Origin: an uncultured Collinsella sp.
GTDB taxonomy: Bacteria; Actinomycetota; Coriobacteriia; Coriobacteriales; Coriobacteriaceae
Length of the DNA: 55,233 bases
Assembly: GCA_902464035.1 (NCBI GenBank)
Contig: CABQHT010000005.1
Location: 1 to 55,233 of the forward strand
Direction of reading: 5' to 3'
A program made the position numbers and the translations under genes. Positions 1 to 7,851 of this stretch are shown here, piece by piece. Below the pieces are notes generated by a model. It did not search any database. It saw only the letters and a list, made by a program, of their open reading frames with translations, and was not told the DNA's origin. Position 1 is the first letter of the stretch. Every line of letters begins with the position of its first letter.

Positions 1-3000
1 TGCTCGGCAACAAAGAGCATAAAGTGCTCGACGTGCTCGGGCTTGCCGCGGAAGCCGTGACGCAGGCGGCAGTTCTGCGTGGCGATACCGGCCGGGCAGG
101 TATCCTGCTGGCAGTCGCGCTGCATAAGGCAGCCCATGGAGATGAGCGGCATGGTCGCAAAGCCAAACTCCTCGGCACCCAGCAGGCAGGCGACGGCGAC
201 GTCGGTACCGTCCATGAGCTTGCCGTCGGCCTCGAGCACCACGCGCGAGCGCAGGCCGTTTTGCAGCAGCGTCTGCTGAGCCTCGGCAAGGCCGAGCTCC
301 AGCGGCAGGCCGGCGTGCCAAATGGAATCGCGAGCAGCGGCACCGGAACCGCCGTTGTGACCGCTGATCAAGATCTTGTCGGCTGCGCCCTTGGCAACAC
401 CGGTGGCGATGGTGCCGACGCCGGCCTCGCTGACCAGCTTGACCGACACGCGCGCGCCGGGGTTGGCGTTCTTAAGGTCGAAGATGAGCTCGGCCAGGTC
501 TTCGATGGAGTAGATGTCGTGGTGCGGCGGAGGCGAGATCAGGCCGATGCCGGGCGTGGACTGACGGACCTCGGCAATCCAAGGGTAGACCTTCTTGCCG
601 GGCAGGTGGCCACCCTCGCCGGGCTTGGCGCCCTGGGCCATCTTGATCTGAATCTCGAAGGCGCTGCACAGGTAGCGGCTCGTCACGCCAAAGCGCGCGC
701 TTGCCACCTGCTTGATGGCGGAGTTCTTGGAGTCACCGTTGGCCAGCGGGGTCTCGCGACGCGGATCCTCGCCGCCCTCACCGGAGTTGGAACGGCCGTG
801 CAAACGGTTCATGGCGATGGCCATGCACTCGTGCGCCTCTTTGCTGATGGAGCCGTACGACATGGCGCCGGTGTTAAAGCGGCGGACGATGTTGAGCGCA
901 GGCTCGACCTCGTCGAGCGGAACCGGGGTGCGACCGCTGTCGTCAAAGTCCAGCAGGTCGCGCAGGCGCACGGCGCGGCCGGTGCGGTGCAGGCGGGCGC
1001 TGTACTCCTTAAAGGTGTCGTAGCTGTCCTCGCGGCAGGCGGTCTGCAGCAGGTAGACGGTCTGCGGGTCGATAAGGTGATCCTCGCCGCCGAGCGGGCG
1101 CCACTTGGTCAGGCCCAGCGTGGGCAGCTGCTCAGGTGCCGGGCTCTTGAGGATGGCGAGCGCGGCGTCGTAGCGCTCGTTTTGCTCGTGCTCGACGTCC
1201 TCGACACCCATACCGCCCACACGACTCACCGTGCCGGCGAAGTACGCGTTGACGAACTCCGGCGTAAAGCCCACGGCCTCGAAGATCTGCGCCGAATGGT
1301 AGCTCTGCACCGTGGAGATGCCCATCTTGGACATGATGGAGACGATGCCGGCGGTCGCAGCCTTGTTGTAGTTGGCGATGCCCTGCTCGGCCGTCACGTC
1401 CAGGTCGCCGCGTGCCGCCAGATCGCGGATGCACGCATGCGCGTTGTACGGGTAGATGCCGCTCGCGGAGTAGCCCACCAGCGCCGCGAAGTCGTGCGGG
1501 GACACGGCGTCGCCGCACTCCACCACGATGTCGGCAAAGGTGCGCACGCCGGCGCGAATCAGGTGATTGTGAACGCAGCCCACGGCGAGCAGCGACGGCA
1601 CGGGCACCTCGCCCGTGGTAGCGCGGTCGCTCAGCACCACGATGTTCACGCCATCGCGAACTGCGGCCTCGACGTCCTCGGCCAGCTGCTTGAGTGCGGC
1701 CTGCAGCGCGCCCTCGCCGGCGTCACGGCGGTACACGGCACGGAAGCGGCGGGTCTTAAAGCCCACGCGGTCGATGGCACAGATGCGGTCGAACTCTTCC
1801 TCGTTGAGCAGCGGGCGCTCCAGGCGCACCAGCTGGCAAGCGGCGCGGGAATCCTCGAGCAGGTTGCCGTGGTTGCCCAGGTAGAGCGTGGTCGAGGTGA
1901 CCATATGCTCGCGCAGGGCGTCGATCGGCGGGTTCGTGACCTGGGCGAACAGCTGATAGAAGTAGTCGTAGAACGAGCGCGTCTTCTTGGACAGGCAGGC
2001 TAGCGGCGCGTCGACACCCATCGAGGCGAGCGGCGCCTTGCCCTGCTGGGCCATGGGGCGCACGACCTCGTCGACGTCGTCCCAGTGGTAGCCGAGCTTG
2101 GCCATACGCACGGCGGCGGGCACCTCGGCGTCCTCGGCAGGCGCGGGCGCTGCGGGCTTGTCGAGCGCGTCGACGGTCAGCGTCTCCTCGGCAATCCAAT
2201 CACGGTAGGGCTTTTCCTTGGCGTAACGGGCGCGCAGCTCGTCGTTGTAGATCACGCGGCCCCGGGCAAAGTCGACCTCGAGCATCTGGCCCGGCCCCAG
2301 ACAGCCGCTCGTCAGGATGTTCTCGGGGCTCACCTCGATGGTGCCCACCTCGCTTGCCAGCATAAAGCGACCGTCGCGCGTCACATAATAGCGGGCGGGA
2401 CGCAGGCCGTTACGGTCGAGGGCGGCGCCCAGGGTGCGACCGTCGGTAAAGGCGATGGCCGCCGGGCCATCCCACGGCTCCATGAGCATGGACTGGTAAG
2501 CGTCGTAGGCGCGGCGCTCCTCACTCAGGTTGTCGTTGTGGTCCCACGGCTCGGGCAGCAACATGGACGCGGCACGCGTGAGCGGACGGCCGTTCATGAT
2601 CAAAAACTCAAGCACATTGTCCAGAATCGCGGAGTCGGAACCCTCGCGGTTGATGATGGGCATCACGCGCTCAAGATCGTGCTGCAGCACGGGGCTGTAC
2701 AGGTTGGGCTCGCGGGCGCGGATCCAGTTGACGTTGCCCTTGAGGGTGTTGATCTCGCCGTTGTGGATGATAAAGCGGTTGGGGTGCGCGCGCTCCCAGC
2801 TGGGCGTGGTGTTGGTGGAGTAACGCGAGTGGACGAGCGCCACGGCCGTCTTGACGGCGGCGTCGTTGAGGTCGATGAAGAAGCGGCGCATCTGCGTGGC
2901 GACGAGCATGCCCTTGTACACGATGGTGCGCGAGCTCATGGAGCACACGTAGAAGATCTTGTCGCGCAGGGCGAACTCGGCGTCGGCCTTCTTCTCGATA

Positions 3001-3524
3001 GTGCGACGGCACACGTACAGGCGACGCTCGAAGGCGTCACCGGCGGGCGTGTCGTCGGGGCGGCCCAGGAAGGCCTGCAGGATGGTAGGCATGCAGGCGC
3101 GTGCCGTCTCGCCCAGGTCGTGCGGGTCGACGGGCACCTCGCGCCAAAAGAGCAGCGGCACGCCGGCCTCGGCGCAGCCCTCCTCAAACACGCGACGGGC
3201 ATCCTCTACGCCCTTGTCGTCCTGCGGAAAGAACAGCATGGCCACGCCATAGTCGCCCTCTGCCGGCAGAATCTGGCCGCACTTTTGAGCCTCTTTGCGG
3301 AAAAAGTGATGCGGAACCTGGAACAGGATGCCGGCGCCGTCGCCGGTGTTCTTCTCGAGTCCCGTGCCGCCGCGGTGCTCCAAGTTGACCAGAATGGACA
3401 GCGCGTCGTCCAGAATCTGGTGATGGCGCTCGCCGTTGATATCGGCAAGCGCGCCGATGCCACATGCATCGTGGTCGAATTCGGGGCGATAAAGGCCCTG
3501 CTGCTGAGCGGAATCTGCCTGCAT
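1..3524 (-). CDS. gltB: Glutamate synthase (NADPH/ferredoxin) large subunit, 3' end off the window
   Basis: This large subunit makes glutamate from glutamine and 2-oxoglutarate. About 1174 codons are visible of a family length near 1500; the C-terminal part lies beyond base 1. The ATG at 3524 follows GGGGAGG. The N-terminal glutaminase domain has DHDACGIG, with Cys21 as the expected nucleophile after propeptide removal, then NLEHRGGTG and GDGAGIL. The FMN/synthase part has the LISPPPHHDIYSIEDL stretch and GHNGGSGA. A Cys-x5-Cys-x4-Cys iron-sulfur motif lies near residues 1130-1145 (about bases 90-140). No gltD is visible; it may follow off the left edge. Long plus-strand frames across this gene are antisense shadows. 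Confidence 0.95.
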   Translation of the reverse strand, partial: MQADSAQQQGLYRPEFDHDACGIGALADINGERHHQILDDALSILVNLEHRGGTGLEKNTGDGAGILFQVPHHFFRKEAQKCGQILPAEGDYGVAMLFFPQDDKGVEDARRVFEEGCAEAGVPLLFWREVPVDPHDLGETARACMPTILQAFLGRPDDTPAGDAFERRLYVCRRTIEKKADAEFALRDKIFYVCSMSSRTIVYKGMLVATQMRRFFIDLNDAAVKTAVALVHSRYSTNTTPSWERAHPNRFIIHNGEINTLKGNVNWIRAREPNLYSPVLQHDLERVMPIINREGSDSAILDNVLEFLIMNGRPLTRAASMLLPEPWDHNDNLSEERRAYDAYQSMLMEPWDGPAAIAFTDGRTLGAALDRNGLRPARYYVTRDGRFMLASEVGTIEVSPENILTSGCLGPGQMLEVDFARGRVIYNDELRARYAKEKPYRDWIAEETLTVDALDKPAAPAPAEDAEVPAAVRMAKLGYHWDDVDEVVRPMAQQGKAPLASMGVDAPLACLSKKTRSFYDYFYQLFAQVTNPPIDALREHMVTSTTLYLGNHGNLLEDSRAACQLVRLERPLLNEEEFDRICAIDRVGFKTRRFRAVYRRDAGEGALQAALKQLAEDVEAAVRDGVNIVVLSDRATTGEVPVPSLLAVGCVHNHLIRAGVRTFADIVVECGDAVSPHDFAALVGYSASGIYPYNAHACIRDLAARGDLDVTAEQGIANYNKAATAGIVSIMSKMGISTVQSYHSAQIFEAVGFTPEFVNAYFAGTVSRVGGMGVEDVEHEQNERYDAALAILKSPAPEQLPTLGLTKWRPLGGEDHLIDPQTVYLLQTACREDSYDTFKEYSARLHRTGRAVRLRDLLDFDDSGRTPVPLDEVEPALNIVRRFNTGAMSYGSISKEAHECMAIAMNRLHGRSNSGEGGEDPRRETPLANGDSKNSAIKQVASARFGVTSRYLCSAFEIQIKMAQGAKPGEGGHLPGKKVYPWIAEVRQSTPGIGLISPPPHHDIYSIEDLAELIFDLKNANPGARVSVKLVSEAGVGTIATGVAKGAADKILISGHNGGSGAAARDSIWHAGLPLELGLAEAQQTLLQNGLRSRVVLEADGKLMDGTDVAVACLLGAEEFGFATMPLISMGCLMQRDCQQDTCPAGIATQNCRLRHGFRGKPEHVEHFMLFVAE

Positions 3525-3667
3525 CGCGATCCTCCCCTAGATATTAGACAGTCAGTTGAATAGGCATACTAGGAGCATCGCCGGCCCGTTGTGTTTCCCA
3601 CCCGTTTCGAAACAATCGCGTAACGCACGTCACAAATGGTCTCCCGGGGACGGCAGGGCTGCGTATT

Positions 3668-3884
3668 GTCTCGATCTGTAACACGAGGAGCCCATTTGGA
3701 CGTCTAACTGTTACAGATTGAGATTTTCTGCAGGACGGGTGTCGTTTGTCTAAATCTGTAACAGATAGAGCCAACTTCGGCCCCCAGATGTTACAGATTG
3801 AGATGTTTCCGAGAGGCGGCTCCGAATGTCTCGATCTGTAACACGAAGGGCCGGTTTCGGCAGCCAACTGTTACAGATTGAGAC
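3668..3884. repeat. Array 1: three 57-bp inverted-repeat units on an exact 80-bp period
   Basis: Units lie at 3668-3724, 3748-3804 and 3828-3884. Each is a 16-nt arm (consensus GTCTCGATCTGTAACA), a 25-nt centre and the inverted arm (TGTTACAGATTGAGAY). Inter-unit spacers are exactly 23 bp. Arms are nearly invariant while centres and spacers are only loosely conserved. No protein-coding signal is convincing here. The array fills much of the 497-bp gap between gltB and gpmA, both of which are transcribed away from it. The same element occurs at 6155-6291. It could be a dispersed hairpin repeat, a multi-site protein-binding array or a structured RNA. Confidence 0.93.
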
Positions 3885-3919
3885 AATTACGGCCCCCATT
3901 GCACCAACCATATCCAAAT

Positions 3920-3969
3920 TAACATTTTTGTTAGTCTTGGTTAACTTTTGAGCCTAAAACGGGTATCCT
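3920..3969 (+). promoter_or_regulatory. Putative gpmA promoter with small inverted repeat
   Basis: A -35-like TTAACT (3941-3946) and a -10-like TATCCT (3964-3969) are 17 bp apart, about 50 bp ahead of the gpmA start. Just upstream, TAACA-TTTT-TGTTA (3920-3933) is a perfect short inverted repeat that could be an operator. Assigned by eye only. Confidence 0.4.
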
Positions 3970-4021
3970 TTGCGGCGTCAAGCAAACGGCACGAGAGCCG
4001 TGCCACATTAAGGAGGCCCCT

Positions 4022-4795
4022 ATGGCACACCAGACAGACCAACAAACGATGCAACTCGTCCTTATCCGTCACGGAGAATCCGAGTGGAACAAACTCAACC
4101 TGTTCACCGGCTGGACCGATGTTGAGCTCACCGACACGGGCCGCGAAGAAGCCGCAGCAGGCGGCCGCGCCCTCAAAGAAGCCGGTTTCGACTTTGACGT
4201 CTGCTACACTTCGCGCCTCAAGCGCGCGATCCACACCCTCGACATCGTGCTCGACCAAATGGATCGCGAGTGGCTGCCCGTCATCAAATCCTGGAAGCTG
4301 AACGAGCGCCACTACGGCGCGTTGCAGGGTCTCAACAAGGCCGATGCCGCGGCGGAGCACGGCGACGAACAGGTGCTCATCTGGCGTCGCTCCTTCGATG
4401 TCTGCCCGCCGGCGCTCGAGCCGGGCGACAGTCGCGACCCCCACACCCAGGAGCAATACCGCGACGTCGCGCCCGATCAGCTGCCCTATACCGAGTGCCT
4501 CAAGGACACGATCGCCCGCGTCTGGCCTTATTTTGAGGACGAGATTCGCCCCCAGATGCTCGCCGGCAAGCGCGTACTCATCGCCGCACACGGCAACTCC
4601 CTGCGCTCACTCGTCATGAAGCTCGAGCACCTCACGCCCGAGGAGATCCTCAAGGTCAACATCCCCACCGGCGTGCCGCTCGTCTACACCTTCGACACCG
4701 ATTTCAATGTCCTCGACAAGCGCTACATCGGCGACCCGGCGACCATCGCCGCCAAGATCGACGCCGTGGCCAATCAGGGCAAAGCGCACAAGTAG
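4022..4795 (+). CDS. gpmA: 2,3-bisphosphoglycerate-dependent phosphoglycerate mutase
   Basis: This glycolytic enzyme interconverts 3- and 2-phosphoglycerate in the cytosol. It is 257 aa, a normal length for dPGM. The phosphohistidine motif LIRHGESEWN puts the catalytic His at 17. Other family residues are present: FTGWTDVELT, the acid Glu95 in KLNERHYGALQG, and the second His190 in AAHGNSLR. The ATG at 4022 follows AAGGAGG; a second ATG nine codons in has no such site. The gene sits alone with mntH between the two 80-bp-period repeat arrays. mntH follows after 75 bp on the same strand, and no terminator is apparent between them. Confidence 0.96.
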   Translation: MAHQTDQQTMQLVLIRHGESEWNKLNLFTGWTDVELTDTGREEAAAGGRALKEAGFDFDVCYTSRLKRAIHTLDIVLDQMDREWLPVIKSWKLNERHYGALQGLNKADAAAEHGDEQVLIWRRSFDVCPPALEPGDSRDPHTQEQYRDVAPDQLPYTECLKDTIARVWPYFEDEIRPQMLAGKRVLIAAHGNSLRSLVMKLEHLTPEEILKVNIPTGVPLVYTFDTDFNVLDKRYIGDPATIAAKIDAVANQGKAHK

Positions 4796-4870
4796 CCCCA
4801 ACCCAAATCCGACGCGTGGCGCCGCACGGCCCAGATGCGACGTCACGCCGCCCATACGCAGGAGCGCACC

Positions 4871-6127
4871 ATGCTCAACCATCTCAAACATCATTTTGGC
4901 TCCCGACGCACCGGCGGTCACGGAGGTCTAGACATCGCGCGGCATATCGGCCCCGGACTGCTCGTGACCGTCGGCTTTATCGACCCGGGCAACTGGGCCT
5001 CCAATATGGCCGCGGGCTCGCAGTTTGGCTACGCACTGCTGTGGATTGTCACGCTGTCCACGATTATGCTCATCGCGCTGCAGCACAACGCGGCGCACTT
5101 GGGCATCGCCACGGGCACCTGTCTTGCCGAGGCCACGACACGCTACCTCCCCTGCTTCGTTGGACGCATGGTACTCGTCAGCGCCTATCTCGCGACCATC
5201 GCCACCGCCATGGCCGAGGTCCTGGGCGGCGCGATTGCCCTTCAAATGCTCTTTGGGCTGCCCGTGCGCGCGGGCTGCGTCATCGTGGCGGCAGTATCGA
5301 TGGCGATGCTCATGACGAACTCCTACAAGCGTGCCGAACGCTGGATCATCGCCTTCGTAGGCGTGGTAGGACTCTCGTTTTTGGCCGAGCTTGCGCTGGT
5401 CAAGGTCGACTGGCCGCAGGCCGCCGCAAGCTGGATCACACCCAGTATGCCCACTGGCTCTGCCGCGATTATCGTGAGTGTCCTAGGCGCGGTCGTTATG
5501 CCCCACAACCTATTCCTGCACTCCGAGGTCATCCAATCCATGCACTTCGAAGGCCAAGGCGAGCAGGTTATCGAAGAACGTCTGCGCTACGAGCTCTTTG
5601 ACACGCTCTTTTCGATGGGCGTGGGCTGGGCAATCAACTCGGCCATGGTCATCCTGGCCGCAACGACCTTCTTTGCGCACGGCATTGTCGTAGACGACCT
5701 CGCCGTCGCAGCGGCCACGCTCTCCCCCATTCTGGGCCCGGCAAGCGCGACCATCTTTGCCGTGGCGCTACTGTTTGCGGGCCTCTCGAGTAGCGTGACG
5801 GCGGGCATGGCGGCGGGAACCATCACTGCGGGCATGTTCGACGAGGAATACGACATCCACGACCGACATTCCTCGATCGGGGTGGCGGCCTGTTTCGTCG
5901 GCGCAGTGACGGCATGCCTGGTCGTCCCAAATCCTTTTGAAGGCCTCATCTGGAGTCAGGCGCTGCTGTCGCTTCAGCTGCCGATTACGGTCTTTGTGCT
6001 CATACGGCTCACCAGCTCACGCCGCGTCATGGGCAAATATGCCAATTCGCGCCCGCTCAACGCGCTGCTCGTGGGGATCGGTGCCATCGTGACGATTCTC
6101 GATGTCGTGTTGTTGACTGGGATGTAA
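4871..6127 (+). CDS. mntH: NRAMP-family Mn2+/Fe2+ transporter
   Basis: This inner-membrane, proton-coupled divalent metal importer is 418 aa. The two NRAMP metal-site signatures are intact: D38-P-G-N41 in helix 1 (FIDPGNWASN) and M210-P-H-N213 in helix 6 (AVVMPHNLF). About eleven hydrophobic segments follow the family pattern. An upstream in-frame ATG at 4835 is possible, but GGAG at 4861 places the start at 4871. The gene follows gpmA and ends 27 bp before repeat array 2, whose hairpins may also serve at its 3' end. No clear MntR-type box was recognised. Confidence 0.93.
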   Translation: MLNHLKHHFGSRRTGGHGGLDIARHIGPGLLVTVGFIDPGNWASNMAAGSQFGYALLWIVTLSTIMLIALQHNAAHLGIATGTCLAEATTRYLPCFVGRMVLVSAYLATIATAMAEVLGGAIALQMLFGLPVRAGCVIVAAVSMAMLMTNSYKRAERWIIAFVGVVGLSFLAELALVKVDWPQAAASWITPSMPTGSAAIIVSVLGAVVMPHNLFLHSEVIQSMHFEGQGEQVIEERLRYELFDTLFSMGVGWAINSAMVILAATTFFAHGIVVDDLAVAAATLSPILGPASATIFAVALLFAGLSSSVTAGMAAGTITAGMFDEEYDIHDRHSSIGVAACFVGAVTACLVVPNPFEGLIWSQALLSLQLPITVFVLIRLTSSRRVMGKYANSRPLNALLVGIGAIVTILDVVLLTGM

Positions 6128-6154
6128 TGGGGCGGGACACCTACCCAGGCAAAC

Positions 6155-6291
6155 GTCTCGATCTGTAACATCTAGACCCGCTTTTGATGTCTAGATGTTA
6201 CAGATCGAGATCATTCCGAGGGATAGCTCCGTTTGTCTCAATCTGTAACACGTAGACCCAATTTCCACCGTTAGATGTTACAGATTGAGAC
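6155..6291. repeat. Array 2: two 57-bp inverted-repeat units, same family as array 1
   Basis: Units lie at 6155-6211 and 6235-6291, again 80 bp apart with a 23-bp spacer. The first unit is the most complete hairpin in the window: its arms extend inward (TCTAGAC/GTCTAGA) to a 23-bp stem with one mismatch at the outer end and an 11-nt loop. The spacer here resembles the second spacer of array 1 (both carry TTCCGAG...GCTCCG), so the whole 80-bp module is homologous, not only its arms. Confidence 0.93.
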
Positions 6292-6363
6292 AAAAGGTCG
6301 GCCGGACTCACAACAGACAGGATCGGCCAACAGCAACCGTGATCCCTTGGGGGCGGAGAAAAA

Positions 6364-6394
6364 GGGTCCCGGCCGGGATATCCGACCGGGACCC
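6364..6394 (-). terminator. Rho-independent terminator after the rubredoxin gene
   Basis: GGGTCCCGG pairs with CCGGGACCC. On the minus strand the stem is followed by TTTTTC. It lies about 40 bp past the rubredoxin stop. Confidence 0.85.
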
Positions 6395-6436
6395 TTGGAC
6401 AGAGCTATATGTTGCCGTGAGCCGCGTGCCGACGAG

Positions 6437-6580
6437 CTACTCCTCGACGAGCTCAAACTGATCGGGACCGACGCCGCAGACCGGGCACACGTAGTCCTCG
6501 GGCAGCTCGGGCGTATCGACCTCAACCTCGTAACCGCAAACGGTGCACACGAACTTATACGTCTTCTTCTCCTCAGCCAT
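6437..6580 (-). CDS. Rubredoxin-like protein (47 aa)
   Basis: A small cytosolic electron carrier with one Fe(Cys)4 centre. The 47-residue reading frame has two knuckles: C12-T-V-C15-G-Y and C32-P-V-C35-G, spaced as in rubredoxins, followed by FELVEE. The region between knuckles is shorter than in classical 52-54-residue rubredoxins. GAGGAG precedes the ATG. It lies 89 bp after a flavin reductase-like gene on the same strand, which suggests a shared redox role such as oxygen or peroxide detoxification. It also appears to have its own promoter and ends in a strong terminator. Confidence 0.9.
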   Translation of the reverse strand: MAEEKKTYKFVCTVCGYEVEVDTPELPEDYVCPVCGVGPDQFELVEE

Positions 6581-6624
6581 GATGTTCTCCTCTCGAACGC
6601 GACTGGTGATGTACTTCGCTTATT

Positions 6625-6652
6625 AGTATATGTTATCAATAATATAATGCAA
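6625..6652 (-). promoter_or_regulatory. Putative rubredoxin promoter
   Basis: On the minus strand, TTGCAT (6647-6652) and TATACT (6625-6630) are 16 bp apart within an unusually AT-rich 60-bp stretch upstream of the rubredoxin start. The AT-rich palindromic character would suit a peroxide- or iron-responsive operator, but no specific box is assigned. Confidence 0.5.
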
Positions 6653-6669
6653 GTATTTTTAAAACATTT

Positions 6670-7173
6670 CTAGCCTTGATACGAGGACGCCTTCGGAGGC
6701 GTCTTGCCCTTCAGGACCTTATGGTAGTAATCGTAGGTGAGCGGCGTCTCGTCGCTCAGGCGCTCGGCATCCCCGACCTCGCCGATAAACAGCAGGTGCG
6801 TGCCCACATCCACGGTGTCAATCAGGCGGCAGCTAAACAGGGCCGCCGCGTGCTCGGGCACATAGGGCATGCCCAGAGCCGTCTCGCGGGTCTCGTATTT
6901 GGCAAACTTGTCATAATCGCTGCTGGTGCGAAAGCCAAAGTTACCGATGTAGAGCATGTCGGCCGTCTGGTCGATCACGGTCAGCGCAAAAGCCTTGGCC
7001 GACGCGATGACGCCCGAGGTGACGTTGTCCTTGTTCACGGCAACCGAAATGCGCGGCGGCATGGACGTCACCTGCACCGCAGTGTTGATGACGCAGCCGG
7101 CGCGCAGCCCGTCTGCCGCGGCGCTCACCACGTACAGACCGCTCGGCATGGTAAAGAACGCAGTTTTGTCCAT
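6670..7173 (-). CDS. Flavin reductase-like (FMN-binding split-barrel) protein
   Basis: A 167-aa protein of the flavin reductase / flavoredoxin type. It opens with a short lead into SGLYVVSAAADGLRAGCVINTAVQVTSMPPRI-like sequence, the phosphate-binding region of FMN split barrels, and continues with an AVNKDNVTSGVI segment. The ATG at 7173 follows GGGGAG; a longer frame upstream lacks such a site. The rubredoxin gene lies directly downstream, a pairing also known as fusions in high-molecular-weight rubredoxins, so it probably hands electrons between NAD(P)H, FMN and rubredoxin. The exact acceptor is unknown. Confidence 0.8.
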   Translation of the reverse strand: MDKTAFFTMPSGLYVVSAAADGLRAGCVINTAVQVTSMPPRISVAVNKDNVTSGVIASAKAFALTVIDQTADMLYIGNFGFRTSSDYDKFAKYETRETALGMPYVPEHAAALFSCRLIDTVDVGTHLLFIGEVGDAERLSDETPLTYDYYHKVLKGKTPPKASSYQG

Positions 7174-7380
7174 AACAATCACTCCCCTAACCCGGGTTGG
7201 AACCTCATGAATGTATGTACCCACAAAAAAGGCGGCGCCCATAACGGATGCCGTCTTTAAGACATATGTGTCAAAACAGTATAAGCAAGATGAGACGCCC
7301 GCAGTTGCGGTGAACTAAGGCTGAATAGCCCCTCAAACAGGCAAAACAGTCCGTATTCCACCGCAACTTATGAAGGACGG

Positions 7381-7851
7381 TCAGCGGTTGCGTTCCTTGA
7401 GGGCGCGGTCGATCTCGCGTTGGACATCACGCTTGGCCATGTCCTCGCGCTTGTCGTAGAGCTTCTTGCCGCGACCCAGGCCCAGCAGCAGTTTTACGCG
7501 ACCGTCGGTATTAAAGTAGAGCTCCAACGGAACCAGCGCATAACCACGGTTGCGAAGTTTGCCGTCAAGAAAGTCGATCTCCTTGCGGTGCAGCAGCAGA
7601 CGGCGCCGACGGTCGGGATCGCGATTCCACACGCCACCATGGCTATAAGGGTGGATATGCAGACCGACGAGCCAGCACTCACCGCCACGAATCAGTGCGA
7701 AGGTATCGGTAATCTGGCACGCGCGCTCGCGAATCGACTTGACCTCGGTACCGCTCAGCTCAATACCGCACTCAAACGTCTCATCGATAAAGTACTCGTG
7801 ATGTGCCGAGCGATTCTTGGAAATGAGCTTGCGCTCGCGCTTACTGGGCAT
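7381..7851 (-). CDS. smpB: SsrA-binding protein SmpB
   Basis: SmpB binds tmRNA and brings it to stalled ribosomes for trans-translation. The 156-aa product has the family opening KLISKNRSAHHEYFIDETFECG, the ELSGTEVKSIR core, a central HIHPYSHG stretch and the basic tail LGRGKKLYDKREDMAKRD. The ATG at 7851 follows AAGGAGG and lies inside the end of the upstream TPR-like gene (11-bp overlap), so translation is probably coupled. RNase R, which degrades trans-translation substrates, is encoded 8.5 kb away on the same strand. The tmRNA gene itself was not seen. Confidence 0.95.
   Translation of the reverse strand: MPSKRERKLISKNRSAHHEYFIDETFECGIELSGTEVKSIRERACQITDTFALIRGGECWLVGLHIHPYSHGGVWNRDPDRRRRLLLHRKEIDFLDGKLRNRGYALVPLELYFNTDGRVKLLLGLGRGKKLYDKREDMAKRDVQREIDRALKERNR

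Noticed and set aside
24..3563. Two long plus-strand open frames (24-2003 and 2085-3563)
   Set aside because: They are antisense to gltB, give Gly/Ala/His/Arg-rich sequence without domains, and have no ribosome binding sites.
3544..3867. 107-codon minus-strand frame through repeat array 1
   Set aside because: Its sequence simply translates the inverted repeats and it lacks a ribosome binding site.
3668..3884. CRISPR array
   Set aside because: The repeats alternate in orientation, are only 16 nt, spacers are partly conserved, and no cas genes are present.
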